64,000 bases of DNA. Source: Brienomyrus brachyistius. Its lineage: Eukaryota; Chordata; Actinopteri; Osteoglossiformes; Mormyridae. Each line of letters starts with the position of its first letter. Position 1 is the stretch's first letter. Both the position numbers and the translations under genes were made by a program. Location of the stretch: NCBI RefSeq assembly GCF_023856365.1, contig NC_064550.1, positions 22,197,629-22,261,628 on the forward strand, given 5' to 3'. The notes beneath the pieces are model-generated. The model was not told where the DNA came from, did not search any database, and was given only the letters and a program-made list of their open reading frames with translations. Of this stretch, positions 32,880 through 44,144 are shown one piece after another.

Positions 32880-34290
32880 TAGGGCGAGCGGAGCCCAGGC
32901 TCTTTGGCGAGTGGAGTGGTATTCCCACCCGTGCATGGATCCAGATGGACTGTACTGAGGCTGGTATTCCGGCCCGTGTGCGGATCCAGACGGACCATAC
33001 ACACGCCGGTATTCCCGGGATGCCAGGGTCATGTGGTGAGTGGCTCACTGTCCCACCGGCCTCATGCTGCCGTCACACGGGAGCAGCAGACACCTCCCCC
33101 CCCCGCTACATACACACACCTATTTCTGTTTTTTTTTTTTTCCCTCCATCATCAATATTTCATAAACTTACGGTGACAAATTTATTTTAATGTAGCGCCG
33201 GCGTCGATGTGGAGATTGATTCACCGATCAGGGATGGTGGCATGCAGGTGAACGGGGGGGTACTGGTGAAGAGTTTTACCATGTCCATTAGTCAAAGGGA
33301 GACGGTTGGAGATGGCGGGGGCTAGAGGGGGTACTGTGGATGTGGGGAGTAAATTTATCATAGTTATGGCTTCCTCAGTCATCCGTTTTCCCGTGGCCGC
33401 TGTTGACAGGTCGTATCTGCGCGTCCCGCTATCGATGTCGCCCGCTTCGACACCTCAGCGCCAGGCTCTGATCAAATTAAGGCCCGCTGATGTAATCGTG
33501 ATGTAATTGTTAGTTAAAAGACCTGCTGGGCTGACACGTTACCCGCCCCCCCCGTGCGTTCTGGAACCTTCCACTGTCCGTTTTCAAGGAGGCAGAGATC
33601 GATGTGTGGCCGGCGAGAGGCATCCAAGAGACAAAGGCAAATGTTTCCGCTAATCGGCACATGGTGTGACGGGTAGCAGACGCCCTCCTGAAAAGCTCGC
33701 CAGCGCCCCCTACAGGAATAATGCCTCTCCTCCAGCCCCTGACCCGACCCGTGACCCTGCCTGCCGGTCAGTGTCCTGCAGTCTCACCCGCGTGACCGTC
33801 CGCTATTTAATCTCGCGGTGATGCAGCCTGACGGACGGTTAGTCACGGGGAGAAGCAGGGCAGACCCTCATTGATTGCAGCCGTGTTTTCTGCTTATCAG
33901 ACAGTTAGTGCGGAGGCCATGCTGGAGGTTACGGTGGCCTGCGGGAATCACATTCTGCGGGGGAGGGGAAGGGGGAGGGCGGGGGGGGGGGGTTACTGAT
34001 AACATACCCAAGAGGAACGGAAAGACAGTCCAGGGGGCTGATGTGTCATTCTGTTTTGTGTTTTTTGTTTAAACTTCCTGCAGTCTCAGATGCTACGTCG
34101 GCACTGTCAGACTCCCCCCACCCCCGGAGTGGTCCGCCGTGGCGCGAGTCCAAGAGGGAGTTTCGGCGAATCCGAGGCCCGTCTCCTTCAGTCCAGTTAA
34201 AGTAGCCCCCCTTCTGTTTCCCGAGCCGATCCGAATCCTGTATGGGCTGTGGTCCCATCCCACGATGTCCCACAAAATCCAAAATGCCTT
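32880..34290. other. Non-coding stretch with duplicated phrases
   Basis: At 32918-33012 the phrases 'GTATTCCCACCCGTGCATGGATCC', 'GTATTCCGGCCCGTGTGCGGATCC' and 'GTATTCCCGGGATGCC' recur about every 45 bp, a three-copy degenerate repeat. T and G tracts lie at 33129-33141 and 33980-33991. A good splice-acceptor-like site ends at 34083 (see findings). Confidence 0.45.
33703..33716 (-). promoter_or_regulatory. CTCF-like motif, reverse
   Basis: The minus strand reads CCTGTAGGGGGCGC followed by TGGCGAG. The G-rich core is perfect and one base at the left end is off. Confidence 0.5.
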
Positions 34291-34304
34291 CATATATGAA
34301 GTTT

Positions 34305-34495
34305 GTTTGGCGGTGGTCAGGACACTGCGTCTGTGATAACAAGGTCACCAGTTCAAATGCCTGTGCTGGCAGATTTTACTGTTGGGCCCTTGAGCAGGAC
34401 CCTTAACCCCCAATTGTTCCAGAGACTGGCTGACCCCACTGTCTCAAAAAAATGTACGTTGTTTTGAATGAAAGCATCTGATAAATGTAAAATTC
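34305..34495 (+). repeat. tRNA-derived SINE copy
   Basis: B-box-like 'AAGGTCACCAGTTCAAATGCC' is at about 34341-34361. The body has 'TTGGGCCCTTGAGCAGGACCC' and 'CCAGAGACTGGCTGACCCC', and the tail 'TTTTGAATGAAAGCATCTGATAAATG' shows the LINE2-like end. This is the fourth plus-strand SINE of the cluster. Confidence 0.8.
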
Positions 34496-34722
34496 AGTAT
34501 GAGCATGAGTATGTATTGCTCTGCCACCAGGGGTGTAGCAGTCAAGTATTTCTCATAAAGAATTTGGATAAGCTGCCGTATGCAAATGTGACCAGGTGCC
34601 AATGATATGAGTTATGCATATAGACTGTATACCACACTGGTGGATTATTAAGTGCCTTTTTAAGAAGAACAGAGAGAAAACAGTAAAAGGCAGAACGTCC
34701 AAGAATGGGAGAGAAACAGGAT

Positions 34723-35515
34723 TGTGCTTTGAGTGGCCATGAGGACATGAGGTCTGTGCTTTGAGTGGCCGTGAGGACATGAGGTCTGTGCTTTGAGTGG
34801 CCGTGAGGTCATGAGGTCTGTGCTTTGAGTGGCCGTTTGGACATGAGGTCTGTGCTTTGAGTGACCGTAGGGCCATGAGGTCTGTGCTTTGAGTGGCCGT
34901 GAGGACATGAGGTCTGTGCTTTGAGTGGCCGTGAGGACATGAGGTCTGTGCTTTGAGTGGCCGTGAGGACATGAGGTCTGTGCTTTGAGTGACCGTAGGG
35001 CCATGAGGTCTGTGCTTTGAGTGGCCATGAGGACATGAGGTCTGTGCTTTGAGTGGCCGGGAGGACATGAGGTCTGTGCTTTGAGTGGCCATGAGGACAT
35101 GAGGTTCTGTGCTTTGAGTGGCCATGAGGACATGAGGTTCTGTGCTTTAAGTGACCATGAGGACATGAGGTCTGTGCTTTGAGTGGCCGTGAGGACATGA
35201 GGTCTGTGCTTTGAGTGGCCATGAGGACATGAGGTCTGTGCTTTGAGTGGCCGTGAGGACATGAGGTTCTGTGCTTTAAGTGACCGTGAGGACATGAGGT
35301 CTGTGCTTTGAGTGGCCATGAGGACATGAGGTCTGTGCTTTGAGTGGCCGTGAGGACATGAGGTCTGTGCTTTGAGTGGCCATGAGGACATGAGGTTCTG
35401 TGCTTTGAGTGGCCATGAGGACATGAGGTTCTGTGCTTTAAGTGACCATGAGGACATGAGGTCTGTGCTTTGAGTGGCCGTGAGGACATGAGGTCTGTGC
35501 TTTGAGTGACCATGA
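34723..35515 (+). repeat. 32-bp minisatellite, about 25 copies
   Basis: The unit starts TGTGCTTTGAGTGGCCGTGA and ends GGACATGAGGTC. Variants (GGCCAT for GGCCGT, TTAAGTGACC, TTCTG) mark sub-types. Some units are 33 bp. The unit contains no stop on the minus strand in any frame, and 32 is not a multiple of 3. Each minus-strand frame therefore cycles through the same peptide phrases, giving false proteins of 311, 250 and 190 residues. It is not coding. Confidence 0.95.
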
Positions 35516-35519
35516 GAGC

Positions 35520-36580
35520 TGCCCTTTCCTGGGGGCTGTCCTGATATTCGCGACTCTTCATTTCTTATGTTATAGGCACAGCAGATGTCCTTCATTCAAG
35601 GATGGTGTTTTCAGGTTAGTCCTGGGGAGCTTCTAGCTATTGAAAAGATCAGGGGCTAAGTGAAGTCTACCTGGGGCTTGACTTTATTTTTGCTTTTGAA
35701 GGAAGACTGGCATCAGTGGGATCGGGGAGGGAGTGAGTGAGGGAGGGGGGTGGGGCTCTCCTGTCCCGTTATCTGTGAACTCCGCCCCAGCGTGAGTGAC
35801 TCCATACTTGCATTTATATCATTTCCTGGCAGATGGAGAGAGGGAGCGAGAGAGAAAAAGGGATGAGAAAAACATAGGTGGTGAAGCGACGTTTCGTGAG
35901 TGTCTTACGAATAAACCTATCAATCCCCTCTGCCTATTATCTGGCCTGCAGCGCGTCTCAGTAGTGGCCAGCTAGTTAGCGTGATCGTCTGGGAATGAAT
36001 AAATGCCACCGGGCTGCCCCCCCCCAACCCCCACCCCTGGGATTATTGATAAAACCGTGTCAGAGGAATAGGAGCCGGTGCCATTAAAAGTACAAATTAT
36101 GTTATGTGCGTTTAGCTGCGTCCTCATTCATGTCGGATGAGAGAGTGGGGGCCTCCTGCTCTTTCTCCATCTTGCGGGGGTGGGGGTGGTGAAATCCGGA
36201 TGGAGGTCAGGATGCCGACAGGGGTCACGTTGTCCATCCTGTGCACAGACAGCAGCCCGTTTTGGATTGTTAGAAACTGGCTACAGGTGGATGAAGGGAC
36301 TCATCACGTGATACTGCCGCCCCCCCCCCCCCCCCACGCGACAGGCGAATTGTCTGTGCCTCACATCTCACACTTACTTTAACAATGGAGGTGATGCAGG
36401 GGTGACACATTAGGGGGCGAGCTGGTTAAGGGCAACGGTGATCAGAAGCTAGATTCTTCTGTCCTATGATGTTAATATATCTGCCAGTTGGGGGTGGGGG
36501 GGGGGGTGGGCTAGCCAGGTGGTCTTGGATCCCCAAGAGGTTTTTTTTTTCTACTCAGGAGTGTTTGGTTCCTCTCCTCC
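35520..36580. other. Non-coding stretch, nothing recognised
   Basis: C and G tracts lie at 36019-36026, 36320-36336 and 36490-36507. No gene or mobile element is recognised. Confidence 0.5.
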
Positions 36581-36587
36581 TTTGCCA

Positions 36588-36607
36588 TCTTTCTTTCTTT
36601 CTTTCGT

Positions 36608-36671
<64 letters not shown>

Positions 36672-36673
36672 TC
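36588..36673 (+). repeat. (CTTT)n microsatellite
   Basis: About 21 copies of CTTT with one G interruption near 36606. Confidence 0.95.
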
Positions 36674-36689
36674 CCTGTTTTTGTGTTAT

Positions 36690-36797
36690 TCTATCTTAAT
36701 GATGTTGTAATGTATGACAACACAAACATGTAAAGTACCTAGGAGTGACTCCATTGTGAAAGGCGCTATATACAATGAATTGAATTGAATTGAAAGC
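36690..36797 (+). repeat. Retroelement 3' tail with GAATT repeats
   Basis: 'GTAAAGTACCTAGGAGTGAC' then 'TGTGAAAGGCGCTATATACA' then TGAATTGAATTGAATTGAA. This 'GGCGCTATATAAAT(GAATT)n' ending is a familiar tail of fish retroelements. Only the tail is recognised. Confidence 0.65.
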
Positions 36798-36799
36798 AG

Positions 36800-38539
36800 A
36801 AAGCGTGATTAGCTAAGCGTGGGGGGGTCCTGCTCTCCTTGGCCAGCCAATGGCTGGGGCTGTGTGGAGTCCAGGGAGCCACTAATGAAAGAGGCCCAAA
36901 TGTACAGTGGGAGGGGGGCTTCCAGGAGCTACTGTATCCACAGCAAAGGAGCTGCCATTTAATCACGTAGCAAATCAAATCGTCTTATTTTGACATGGAG
37001 CCAGATGGCAAGACTTTGCTTGTCTTCAAGCGTGAAAAGCGATTCTGGGGCGGCGATGGTGAAGGAGTGGTGGGGCACTTGGTGGGTGGGGGGGGAGCAG
37101 GAGGTAAAAATTAATTTGAAGGGATGGTGAGAAACATGCATATGTCGGGGCGGGGAGATGCGTGTGAGTGAGGAGGAGGGGCTGTGCAGCATGCCGGCCT
37201 GTATCGCCTTGGGTCGCAACGGGAAAGCAGAAAGAGCGAAATCTGTGATTTTAAGGACAGCGATTCCCGTGGAGCCAAAACGTGCACTGAGGGGTCCCTC
37301 CATCACAATCTCGGCCCCTTCTGCTCGTCACTGTCTTCTGCCCACATGACAAAAACCTCTCAGATCTGTTTACTGCTAAGCTGGGCCATCGTTCAATCTC
37401 AGATCAGCAACGGGTCAGTTGTTTAATCGGCGCTGAACTTGCCAAAGCTGTAAAGAGTACGGGGGCACGTTTGGGGTGGTGCTTAACCTGCGACCCCACA
37501 TTGAGCGCCGGGACTCCCTGAGATGGGGACACGGCCTCTCTGCGCCGCTCTGCTGGGATCGCATGACTCTTGGCATCTTGAGGCCTTAATTACAGTGGCG
37601 CCCCCTGCTGGGGGTGGATCTATATGAAACTCCTATTTTAAAAAATGGCAAACAAATCTATTGGGGGGAAATAAGTAGCTTATTGCATTTTATTCAGCTT
37701 ATGTGCCATCATGTATGGAGACACTGCATGGGACTGATTACAAATAGTCCATTATTTTGCCATATATGAGGAAAACATTCTCCTTGGTGTGGGGGGGCGG
37801 GGGGCGGCTTTAGCACTGAGTACGTTCCATCGGCCATCGATTCACACTGGCCCCCTGCTCTCCATCTCACAGACCCTTAATGACTCCAGCAGAAACCTCT
37901 AAAGAGAGAGATCCATCACGGCACGGCAGCAGAGAACAAAGCTGGGCCAGCTGCCGGAACGGGTCGCGTCGGGCCGGATTGGGCCAGGTGGGGGGGGGGG
38001 GTTGGTGCTTTGTGACTTTCAAGCACTCCCTTGTCTTGGGAGAACAAGATCGCATGTCATGCCACGTCAAACTAGAGTGCCCCCCCCCCCCCCCCCCCAG
38101 GTTTTAGAATCTTCTGCCGAGATCGTCTGGTGTCCTGTTGGTTTTCTGTTCCGCAGATTGGAAACTGTCTGAGAAATTTTGTTTCACTGTAGCTCACCTC
38201 CAGTTTGGGAATAAAAATATAAATTCCTTGTCCCTGTCTGCTGGGGGCTGATAGCAAATTCAGGGAACGGGGAGGTGAAGCCGCCACCTTGGAGAGATTA
38301 GAGCCGCATTAAGCTTCGCCGTGCCCAGATGGGAGATGTGGACGGAAGAGGGGCTTTTTCAGATATTGCTGAGGAGAAACATGGATCAGTTTGTCCAGCT
38401 GTACCCCCTCCCCCCCAGCCGAAATCCTGTCCCTCAAGTGGTCCTGAAACCGTCCCGAATTTCACTCAGATGTCGGAAAACTTTCCTGCTTCTCCATCCT
38501 TATTCTGTCACCATCAGGTGGAATGAATGATTACTTGAC

Positions 38540-38540
<1 letters not shown>
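36800..38540. other. Non-coding stretch with G/C tracts
   Basis: G or C tracts lie at 37086-37095, 37790-37803, 37990-38001 and 38079-38098, and a CTCF-like motif at 37598. No gene is supported. Confidence 0.5.
37598..37611 (-). promoter_or_regulatory. CTCF-like motif, reverse (strong)
   Basis: The minus strand reads CCAGCAGGGGGCGC then CACTG, a full match to the degenerate core and its right flank. Confidence 0.6.

Positions 38541-38541
<1 letters not shown>

Positions 38542-38620
<79 letters not shown>
38542..38620. repeat. Double (AT)n microsatellite
   Basis: Two (TA)n runs (38542-38578 and 38584-38620) of almost equal length are separated by CCTTT. They can form cruciforms. Confidence 0.95.
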
Positions 38621-38625
<5 letters not shown>

Positions 38626-38671
38626 TTGTTCTTTTTCTGTCTGTCTGTTGTGAGGACCGGGGGGGGAGCGT

Positions 38672-38870
38672 GGTGTAAGTTACATTTTATTTATGTAGCA
38701 GATGCTTTTGTTCAGAGTGACACACAGTTTTGAGGCAGCAGGGTCAAACAGTTCCTGGAGCAGTTGGGGGTCTTGCTCAGGGGCTTAACGGTGAAGCCCC
38801 TCTGCCATCCCCGGGATTTGAACCAGCGACCTACCGATCACTGTGTCCTAACCTGCTGGGCCTCACACCG
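38672..38870 (-). repeat. tRNA-derived SINE copy, reverse
   Basis: Read on plus, the inverted LINE2-like tail 'TTTATGTAGCAGATGCTTTTG' comes first (about 38690-38710). The body 'GGGTCAAACAGTTCCTGGAGC' and the inverted head 'GGATTTGAACCAGCGACC' (38814-38831) follow. The copy is complete in order. Confidence 0.8.
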
Positions 38871-38879
38871 CCCTCCTCC

Positions 38880-39940
38880 ACCTAAGCGGCGTCAGCCATG
38901 GGTTCGGACAGTCATTAATCTCTCTGATATTCTTTAAATTGGCTCTCTGCCAAGGAGTGACTTGGAGTGAAGGTGGGAAGTACTGAGATCAAGGGGTAAG
39001 GAGGTGATGACGATAGCTGTGATTAGGGGGTTTCACCTGCTCCTCTTGATTCCTCAGTGTAGCGGCATGGTGTAAGAGTTGAGGTGATCAGAATCATTGA
39101 GTTTGACAAAATGAGGGGAGGGTCTTCACCTTTCCCCCGCTGTGATACAATGTGGTATTTATATTTTTGCTAGAAAATAAATGTGCGTTTCTATTTAAAC
39201 TGGGCTGTGCCCTAACCCAGACCTCGGCTACGTGGCCCCAATTAGTTGAGTGACTGGAGAAAAGTGCCCCCAGCCCCAGAGCAGTCTGCAAAATCTGTGT
39301 CGGAAGGGGTGTTTGCATGAGTGAAAGTGAGATCCCGCGGCAATGGCGGGGAAGTCAGCCCAGAACTACGGTGGCATTGGGTCCGAAAAAACAGGACTGC
39401 GGGAGAAGTTGGATAGGCTGGCCCCTGGTGGACCTTGCCCCCACCCCCCACCACCACCCCCCAGGGGAGTGCGTCAGCTGGTGGGTGGTCTGCCACAGCC
39501 CCCCCGGTGCGAACTCGGCGGCGCTGAATCAGCGGAAGCCTCGCTTAATCGCCTCTGCTCGTCTGTTAATGAAGTTAATGAAGGAGGTGTCAGGCTGAAA
39601 TGCGCTGAGATGCGGAAAGTTCCGGCACAGTGAGTCGGCTCCTGCTTCCCCCTCACCGGCTTGTTTCACATGTTCCCCCTCCTCCTTTTTTTGCGTGGCT
39701 GCCGACGTCCGTTTTGTGTCTTCAGCCCCTGGGATTGGGGGGGGGGGGGGGGGGGGTGGGTTGGCTATGGATGGAGAGAGAAGGAGAAAAGCCTCTTTTC
39801 TTCCTTCTCTCCTCTAGTTCTTTCGGCTCAGGTGACCCTTCTGTAGGCTCCTGACGGTCGGTTGGCCGTAGATCCCCCTGCTGTGCCGTTATTCAGCTCC
39901 ATCTTATTGGCATTAATTTGTTGATAAATAAACCCATATA
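38880..39940. other. Non-coding stretch with G/C tracts
   Basis: A G tract lies at 39737-39756 and a C-rich run at 39440-39464. Overlapping GC-rich frames at 39320-39660 have no recognisable product. Confidence 0.5.
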
Positions 39941-39944
39941 TGTG

Positions 39945-40080
39945 AGGAAACAGAGAGCATGGTGACAGCAGTTTAGGATAAGGGCCTAACAGTGAAATTA
40001 TTATTCTGACAGCTGTGGGATTCAAACCAATAACCATCCTGACACAAGCACAGATTTGTAACTTATTGAGCTATGCACTT
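39945..40080 (-). repeat. SINE fragment, reverse
   Basis: The inverted head 'GGGATTCAAACCAATAACCATCCTGACACAAGC' spans about 40018-40050 and leads to 'ACTTATTGAGCTATGCAC'. The body before it is diverged and the tail is not clear. Confidence 0.6.
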
Positions 40081-40139
40081 ATTTCTTGAGCAATCATCGT
40101 TTTTAAAAGGAATAAGTTTTAAAAAAAAAATCGCACTAG

Positions 40140-40275
40140 CATTCATTCAGGGTCACCCCCATCCTAGTGCCCCCGCTGCCAGCAATAGACTCCAGCCCCC
40201 CCGCTCCCCGCCCATGACCCTGACCAGGATAACACACAGAACTTGTCAAGATGGATTGATGGACAAATGGAAATT
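40140..40275 (-). repeat. Fish interspersed repeat, reverse, truncated
   Basis: 'CAATAGACTCCAGCCCCCCC', 'GACCCTGACCAGGATAACAC' and 'ATGGATTGATGGACAAATGG' follow in this order, the reverse of the ATCC-headed repeat seen at 53.6 kb. Confidence 0.6.
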
Positions 40276-40374
40276 AAACATCCAAGAATCACCCCCCTCC
40301 CCCGGCATGGATGATATCCGTCCATCCCCCCCACAACGGAGGGTCATTATCAGGAGGCAAACCCGGTTAGTCTA

Positions 40375-40545
40375 ACGAGGAGAGTGAGAGATCCGCGCGC
40401 CGACCCGCAGCTTAATCAGCCGCGCAGCGTGTAATATCCATCTTTCAATTTATCCCATTAGGAGAGACGAGGTTTTCATTAGACGCTTATCTCGCTGGAT
40501 TGAGACGCTCAACGGCATGCGGTAATGTGCCGCTAACCAGATTAG
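40375..40545. promoter_or_regulatory. Candidate conserved non-coding element
   Basis: A repeat-free, CpG-containing block carries TTAATC (40412-40417), TTTCAATTTATCCCATTAGG and TTCATTAGACGC homeodomain-type cores. It follows a truncated repeat and is cut off at a C tract (40546). Confidence 0.3.
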
Positions 40546-42452
40546 CCCCCCCCCACCTCGTGCCCACGTTGTCTTTTTATTGCGGTGTTTGGTACCCGGT
40601 GAAGATCACAGGCTGTTAAAAGCTCACAAAGACATTTTTATCTGTTATTTTTTAGATGCTCCCAGATAATGTGGGGGGGGGGGGGTGAGACAAAGGTGGT
40701 CTTAGCGCAGAGTTACCTCGCACAATGGAGGGGCCTCTGTTCCGCTTGGGCACCAGGATGACCCGGAAATCGCCGGAATGCTGAAGCTGGGTCATTCCCA
40801 CGGTTCTGTTTGGTGTATTGGCTGTCGCTCCGGTCTAGCTGGGCTGTGGCTTCCTGAGCCGGCCTGTCATCGGGGCCGTATGAAGGGGGTGGCACAGTAG
40901 GGTGGGGGGCCGTTCCAGAGCTGCCCTTCCTTAATGTGTGTAGTTCCATGGGCTTACTGTCGACGGGTCAGGGGGAGGCCATCTGAAAATTATCCCCCCC
41001 CCCCCCCCCCACACACACTTTCTCTTTCTATTTCGTTGAACCCACACCCTGCAGATCCACTGCCCCACAGGATCCAGCTGCGCTGAGGCCTCCTCTGCCC
41101 CCCCATCCTGTCCCAGTCCCTTCTGACAAAGCCCCCGCTGCTCCCCGCTTAACTTCTCCCGCGTTCAGTGCCATTTAGGATCCTGACCCGGACGTGCATG
41201 CGGGCCCCAGTGCCCTTCCTGCCTAGGGAACAGGACATTCTGGGGGGCAACAAGATGTTCTGGACCTTGGCCACCCCCTCCACCTACTCAGTGGGTTGAG
41301 GTTACTCTTCATGCTCACTTGCCCCCCACCCCGAGGATCCCAGGTCCAGCACAGTCTGCTGAGAGGTCAGCGGCACATTAGGAACACACCGTCCAGGATT
41401 TGAGCCATAACCACCCGGGTCTTAGCCATTAGCGGCCTCAAAATACATCGAAAGGGCCTGGTGTTCTGCTTCACAGAACTGAGAGCTCTCCGGACCCCCC
41501 CCCCCCCCCCCCCGCCCCACCACACACACTGTTTGCCTCACGTCAGGCCTGGGGTTGGCTCTTCCTGAACAGTCCAGCGGCATGGTCCAAGAACTGCTGA
41601 TATCAGCTGGTTATTTGTTTGGCCTTAAGTCGGCTCCTAATGAAAACACAGTGCTCCTTTTGCACCCACCCTGTCATCTTGGTAAAGCCGTGGCTCCTGT
41701 TCGATGTCACAGCACGATGTCAGCGTCGTCCGGCTCGCTGGGAGCCTCAGGAGAACGAAAAGCTGACAGTTTAAATCCCTCCGATAACAGCTCCAACGTC
41801 TGGGTCGCTGGGCAACCACAGAAACAGATATCAGCTCGGTCACTGTGAGGCACAAGAGGGACCATAATTCATAGAGAGGGACCAACCTTGATCACTAGCC
41901 AATGATATATTCTGAATCAGTGAGTGACAGGGGAAGGGGCCAATCAGCTTTTGACTGCGGCCAGTATCCTTACATGCCAACCCTAGATATCAGCCAAAGA
42001 GGGCGGGACCTTCCTTTCATTCTCCCATACTGTCATTAGTGTCAATTAGCATCGTCTGTCCCGTCAATAACCCCCCCTTCCATTGAGGGGGGCGGGGATG
42101 CTGACCTCATGAAGTGGTGCCTGAGGAGCTCGGTCTGATTAAAGGAAGGTGCTGCCAAGTGCCTCTGTGCCTTTAAGAGTGACAGGGGGGTGGAGGGGCG
42201 GCTGTGATGGATAACACTCAATACTATTAATTGGAACAATCGGTGCTCATTTCATGAAATCACTAGAACTGCTAAGTGAAATTCGGGCGGAAATTCAGGC
42301 CAGGCTCACCTCCCCGGCGCCCCTGCTGTTCAGCATCTCCACCTCCCTCCCCTGGCCCCTGTCCCCTCTTTTATGAGTGCCCCCCCCCCATTTTGGGTGT
42401 GTTTTGTCACTCTGCAGCTAAATGGGCAGCTGGAACCTCTCTATACTGCCCG

Positions 42453-42532
42453 CAGTGTGTCAGTGTGTGTCAGTGTGTGTGTCTGAGTGTGTCAGTGTGT
42501 GTCTGAGTGTGTCAGTGTGTGTCTGAGTGTGC
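42453..42532 (+). repeat. 20-bp GT-rich tandem repeat
   Basis: The unit GTCTGAGTGTGTCAGTGTGT is present about four times with a shorter start. Confidence 0.85.
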
Positions 42533-43430
42533 GTCCCGTGACGTCCCGTCCAGAGTGTCCTGCTTTCTCACACCCAGGACTGGCTCCAGGATCACCGCGG
42601 TCGACACAGGGTGCACAGACGGTTCTCATTTTTGCATCTTACTTCCTGGGCTTCACTTTCTTCCCCGTGCATCAGGAGGCTAACTGTCTCTGTCAGTGTT
42701 TTACTCTTGACCCCAGTCAGCTGACGCACCCCTGCGCCAGGCGGCTGGGAAGCCCCGCGGCAGCCTAGCAGATATGCTAATCCTGCTCCCTCTCGTTGGA
42801 GTACTGGAGGGTGGGCTGCCAGGAAGCCCTCAGACTGAGTGAATTTCACTCCCCCGCCGCTCACCTTAGGATTTCATATTTCCACTCTCCCATTATCTTC
42901 TGGCTCTGTCCGCACTTAGATTTTTAATTCTTAATCGTTTTGTTGATGTTTTCGGTGCACCTTCTCATAAAGGCCTTGCCGCTTTCCGACCTTAATGCTT
43001 TCTAAACTGCCCAAACTCCGCGTTCTAGAAACCCATTTGGCCAAAACGTCGTTATTTCTGATGAAACATCGTCTAGCGTTTCCCTTAGATCCATATTTCA
43101 TCGTTTTCATATTTTAGATAACAGTAAAGGAAATAAATCACAAGTAAAATTTTTTTTTTATCTAGACGTACCTAGAACACGAGGAGGACCAGAACTGGTC
43201 CTTTGGGGTTCCTCAGCCCCAGCCAGATGGAGGGACCAGCCTGCTTTCCTCCCAGACTGGCAAGTGTGTATAAGTGTGTGTACAAGTGTGTGTACGTGTG
43301 TAGGTGGTGGGACAGGGCAGCGCAGCACAGGGTTACTGTGTAGGTGGTGTTTTGGAATCACTCCACAGCGGCTAATGATATGAAGCTGAAGGTTTGTAAC
43401 AAACATCCTGTGTGACCTGAAGGCAGGACA

Positions 43431-43444
43431 GCACCTCCTACTGG
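43431..43444 (-). promoter_or_regulatory. CTCF-like motif, reverse
   Basis: The minus strand reads CCAGTAGGAGGTGC, the AGGAGGTG form of the core, a moderate match. Confidence 0.4.
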
Positions 43445-43637
43445 CGCAGAGCCAGCGGTTGCAAAGCTAACCTCCCACTGTTTGGAACTCCTCCCCCCCC
43501 TCTCTATCTGAGCATGGACCCCTGGTGAGTTTGGCGTTTTTGGAAGGTGTTTGGGGGGGAGGGGGTTAGTCAGCATTTGGCTGATTGCCATTGAAACATT
43601 CCAGCTGCAATAAAGCAGAGAAGGAATTCAGAAATCC

Positions 43638-43888
43638 TGTGCTGCCCCGCCCCTCTGTCCTGCCCCTGCTGTGCTGCCCCGCCCCCTCTGTCCCGCCACT
43701 CCTGTACTGTCCGGCCCCTTTGCCCCGCCCCTGCTGTGCTGCCCCGCCCCTCTTTCCCACCCCTCTTGTGCTGTCCCACCTCTATGTCCCACCCTTCCTG
43801 TGCTGTCCCGCCCCCTCTATCCCACCCCTCCTTTGCTGTCCCCGCCCCTCTATCCCACCTCTCCTGTGCTGCCCCACCCCTCTGTCCT
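43638..43888 (+). repeat. C-rich minisatellite, about 31-32-bp unit
   Basis: Eight tandem variants of a unit starting CTGTGCTGCCCCGCCCCTCT and ending TCCYRCCCCTC. The plus strand is almost free of A. A long minus-strand frame through it (to 44178) is an artefact. Confidence 0.85.
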
Positions 43889-43954
43889 AAAATTTGTTTA
43901 TACATCGTATAAACGTTTTCTATAACTGCTTGTCCTATAAGTGTCATGGGGGTC

Positions 43955-44142
43955 CGGATGCTTTCATCTAAAGTGACATGCTTTATGGAGAAAACAGGGT
44001 CAAACGGTTCCTGGAGCAATTTGGGGTTAAGGACCATGTTCAAGGATTGTGTTGAAATCACTCTGGCGACCCTGGGATTCAAACCAGCCACCTTCTCATT
44101 AGGGACACAGAGCCCTAATGCATTGCTGAGCCACACACCTGT
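43955..44142 (-). repeat. tRNA-derived SINE copy, reverse
   Basis: The inverted tail 'GGATGCTTTCATCTAAAGTGAC' is at about 43957-43978. The body 'GGGTCAAACGGTTCCTGGAGCAATTTGGGG' and the inverted head 'GGGATTCAAACCAGCCACC' near 44073-44091 follow. Confidence 0.8.
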
Positions 44143-44144
44143 GC

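Larger units (their letters stand above)
40550..43625. other. Non-coding stretch with many G/C tracts
   Basis: G/C tracts lie at 40673-40685, 40994-41010, 41497-41513, 42380-42389 and 43553-43565. A weak inverted SINE head is at 41390-41425. A 20-bp GT-rich tandem repeat is at 42453-42532. Everything else is unrecognised and without supported genes. Confidence 0.45.

Noticed and set aside
34723..35515. CRISPR array
   Set aside because: Repeats are directly adjacent without unique spacers and the setting is a vertebrate genome.
34660..35595. Minus-strand open frame of 311 residues with repeated phrases, and two overlapping frames of 250 and 190
   Set aside because: All arise from the 32-bp minisatellite, which happens to lack minus-strand stops. 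No start context, splice logic or domain.
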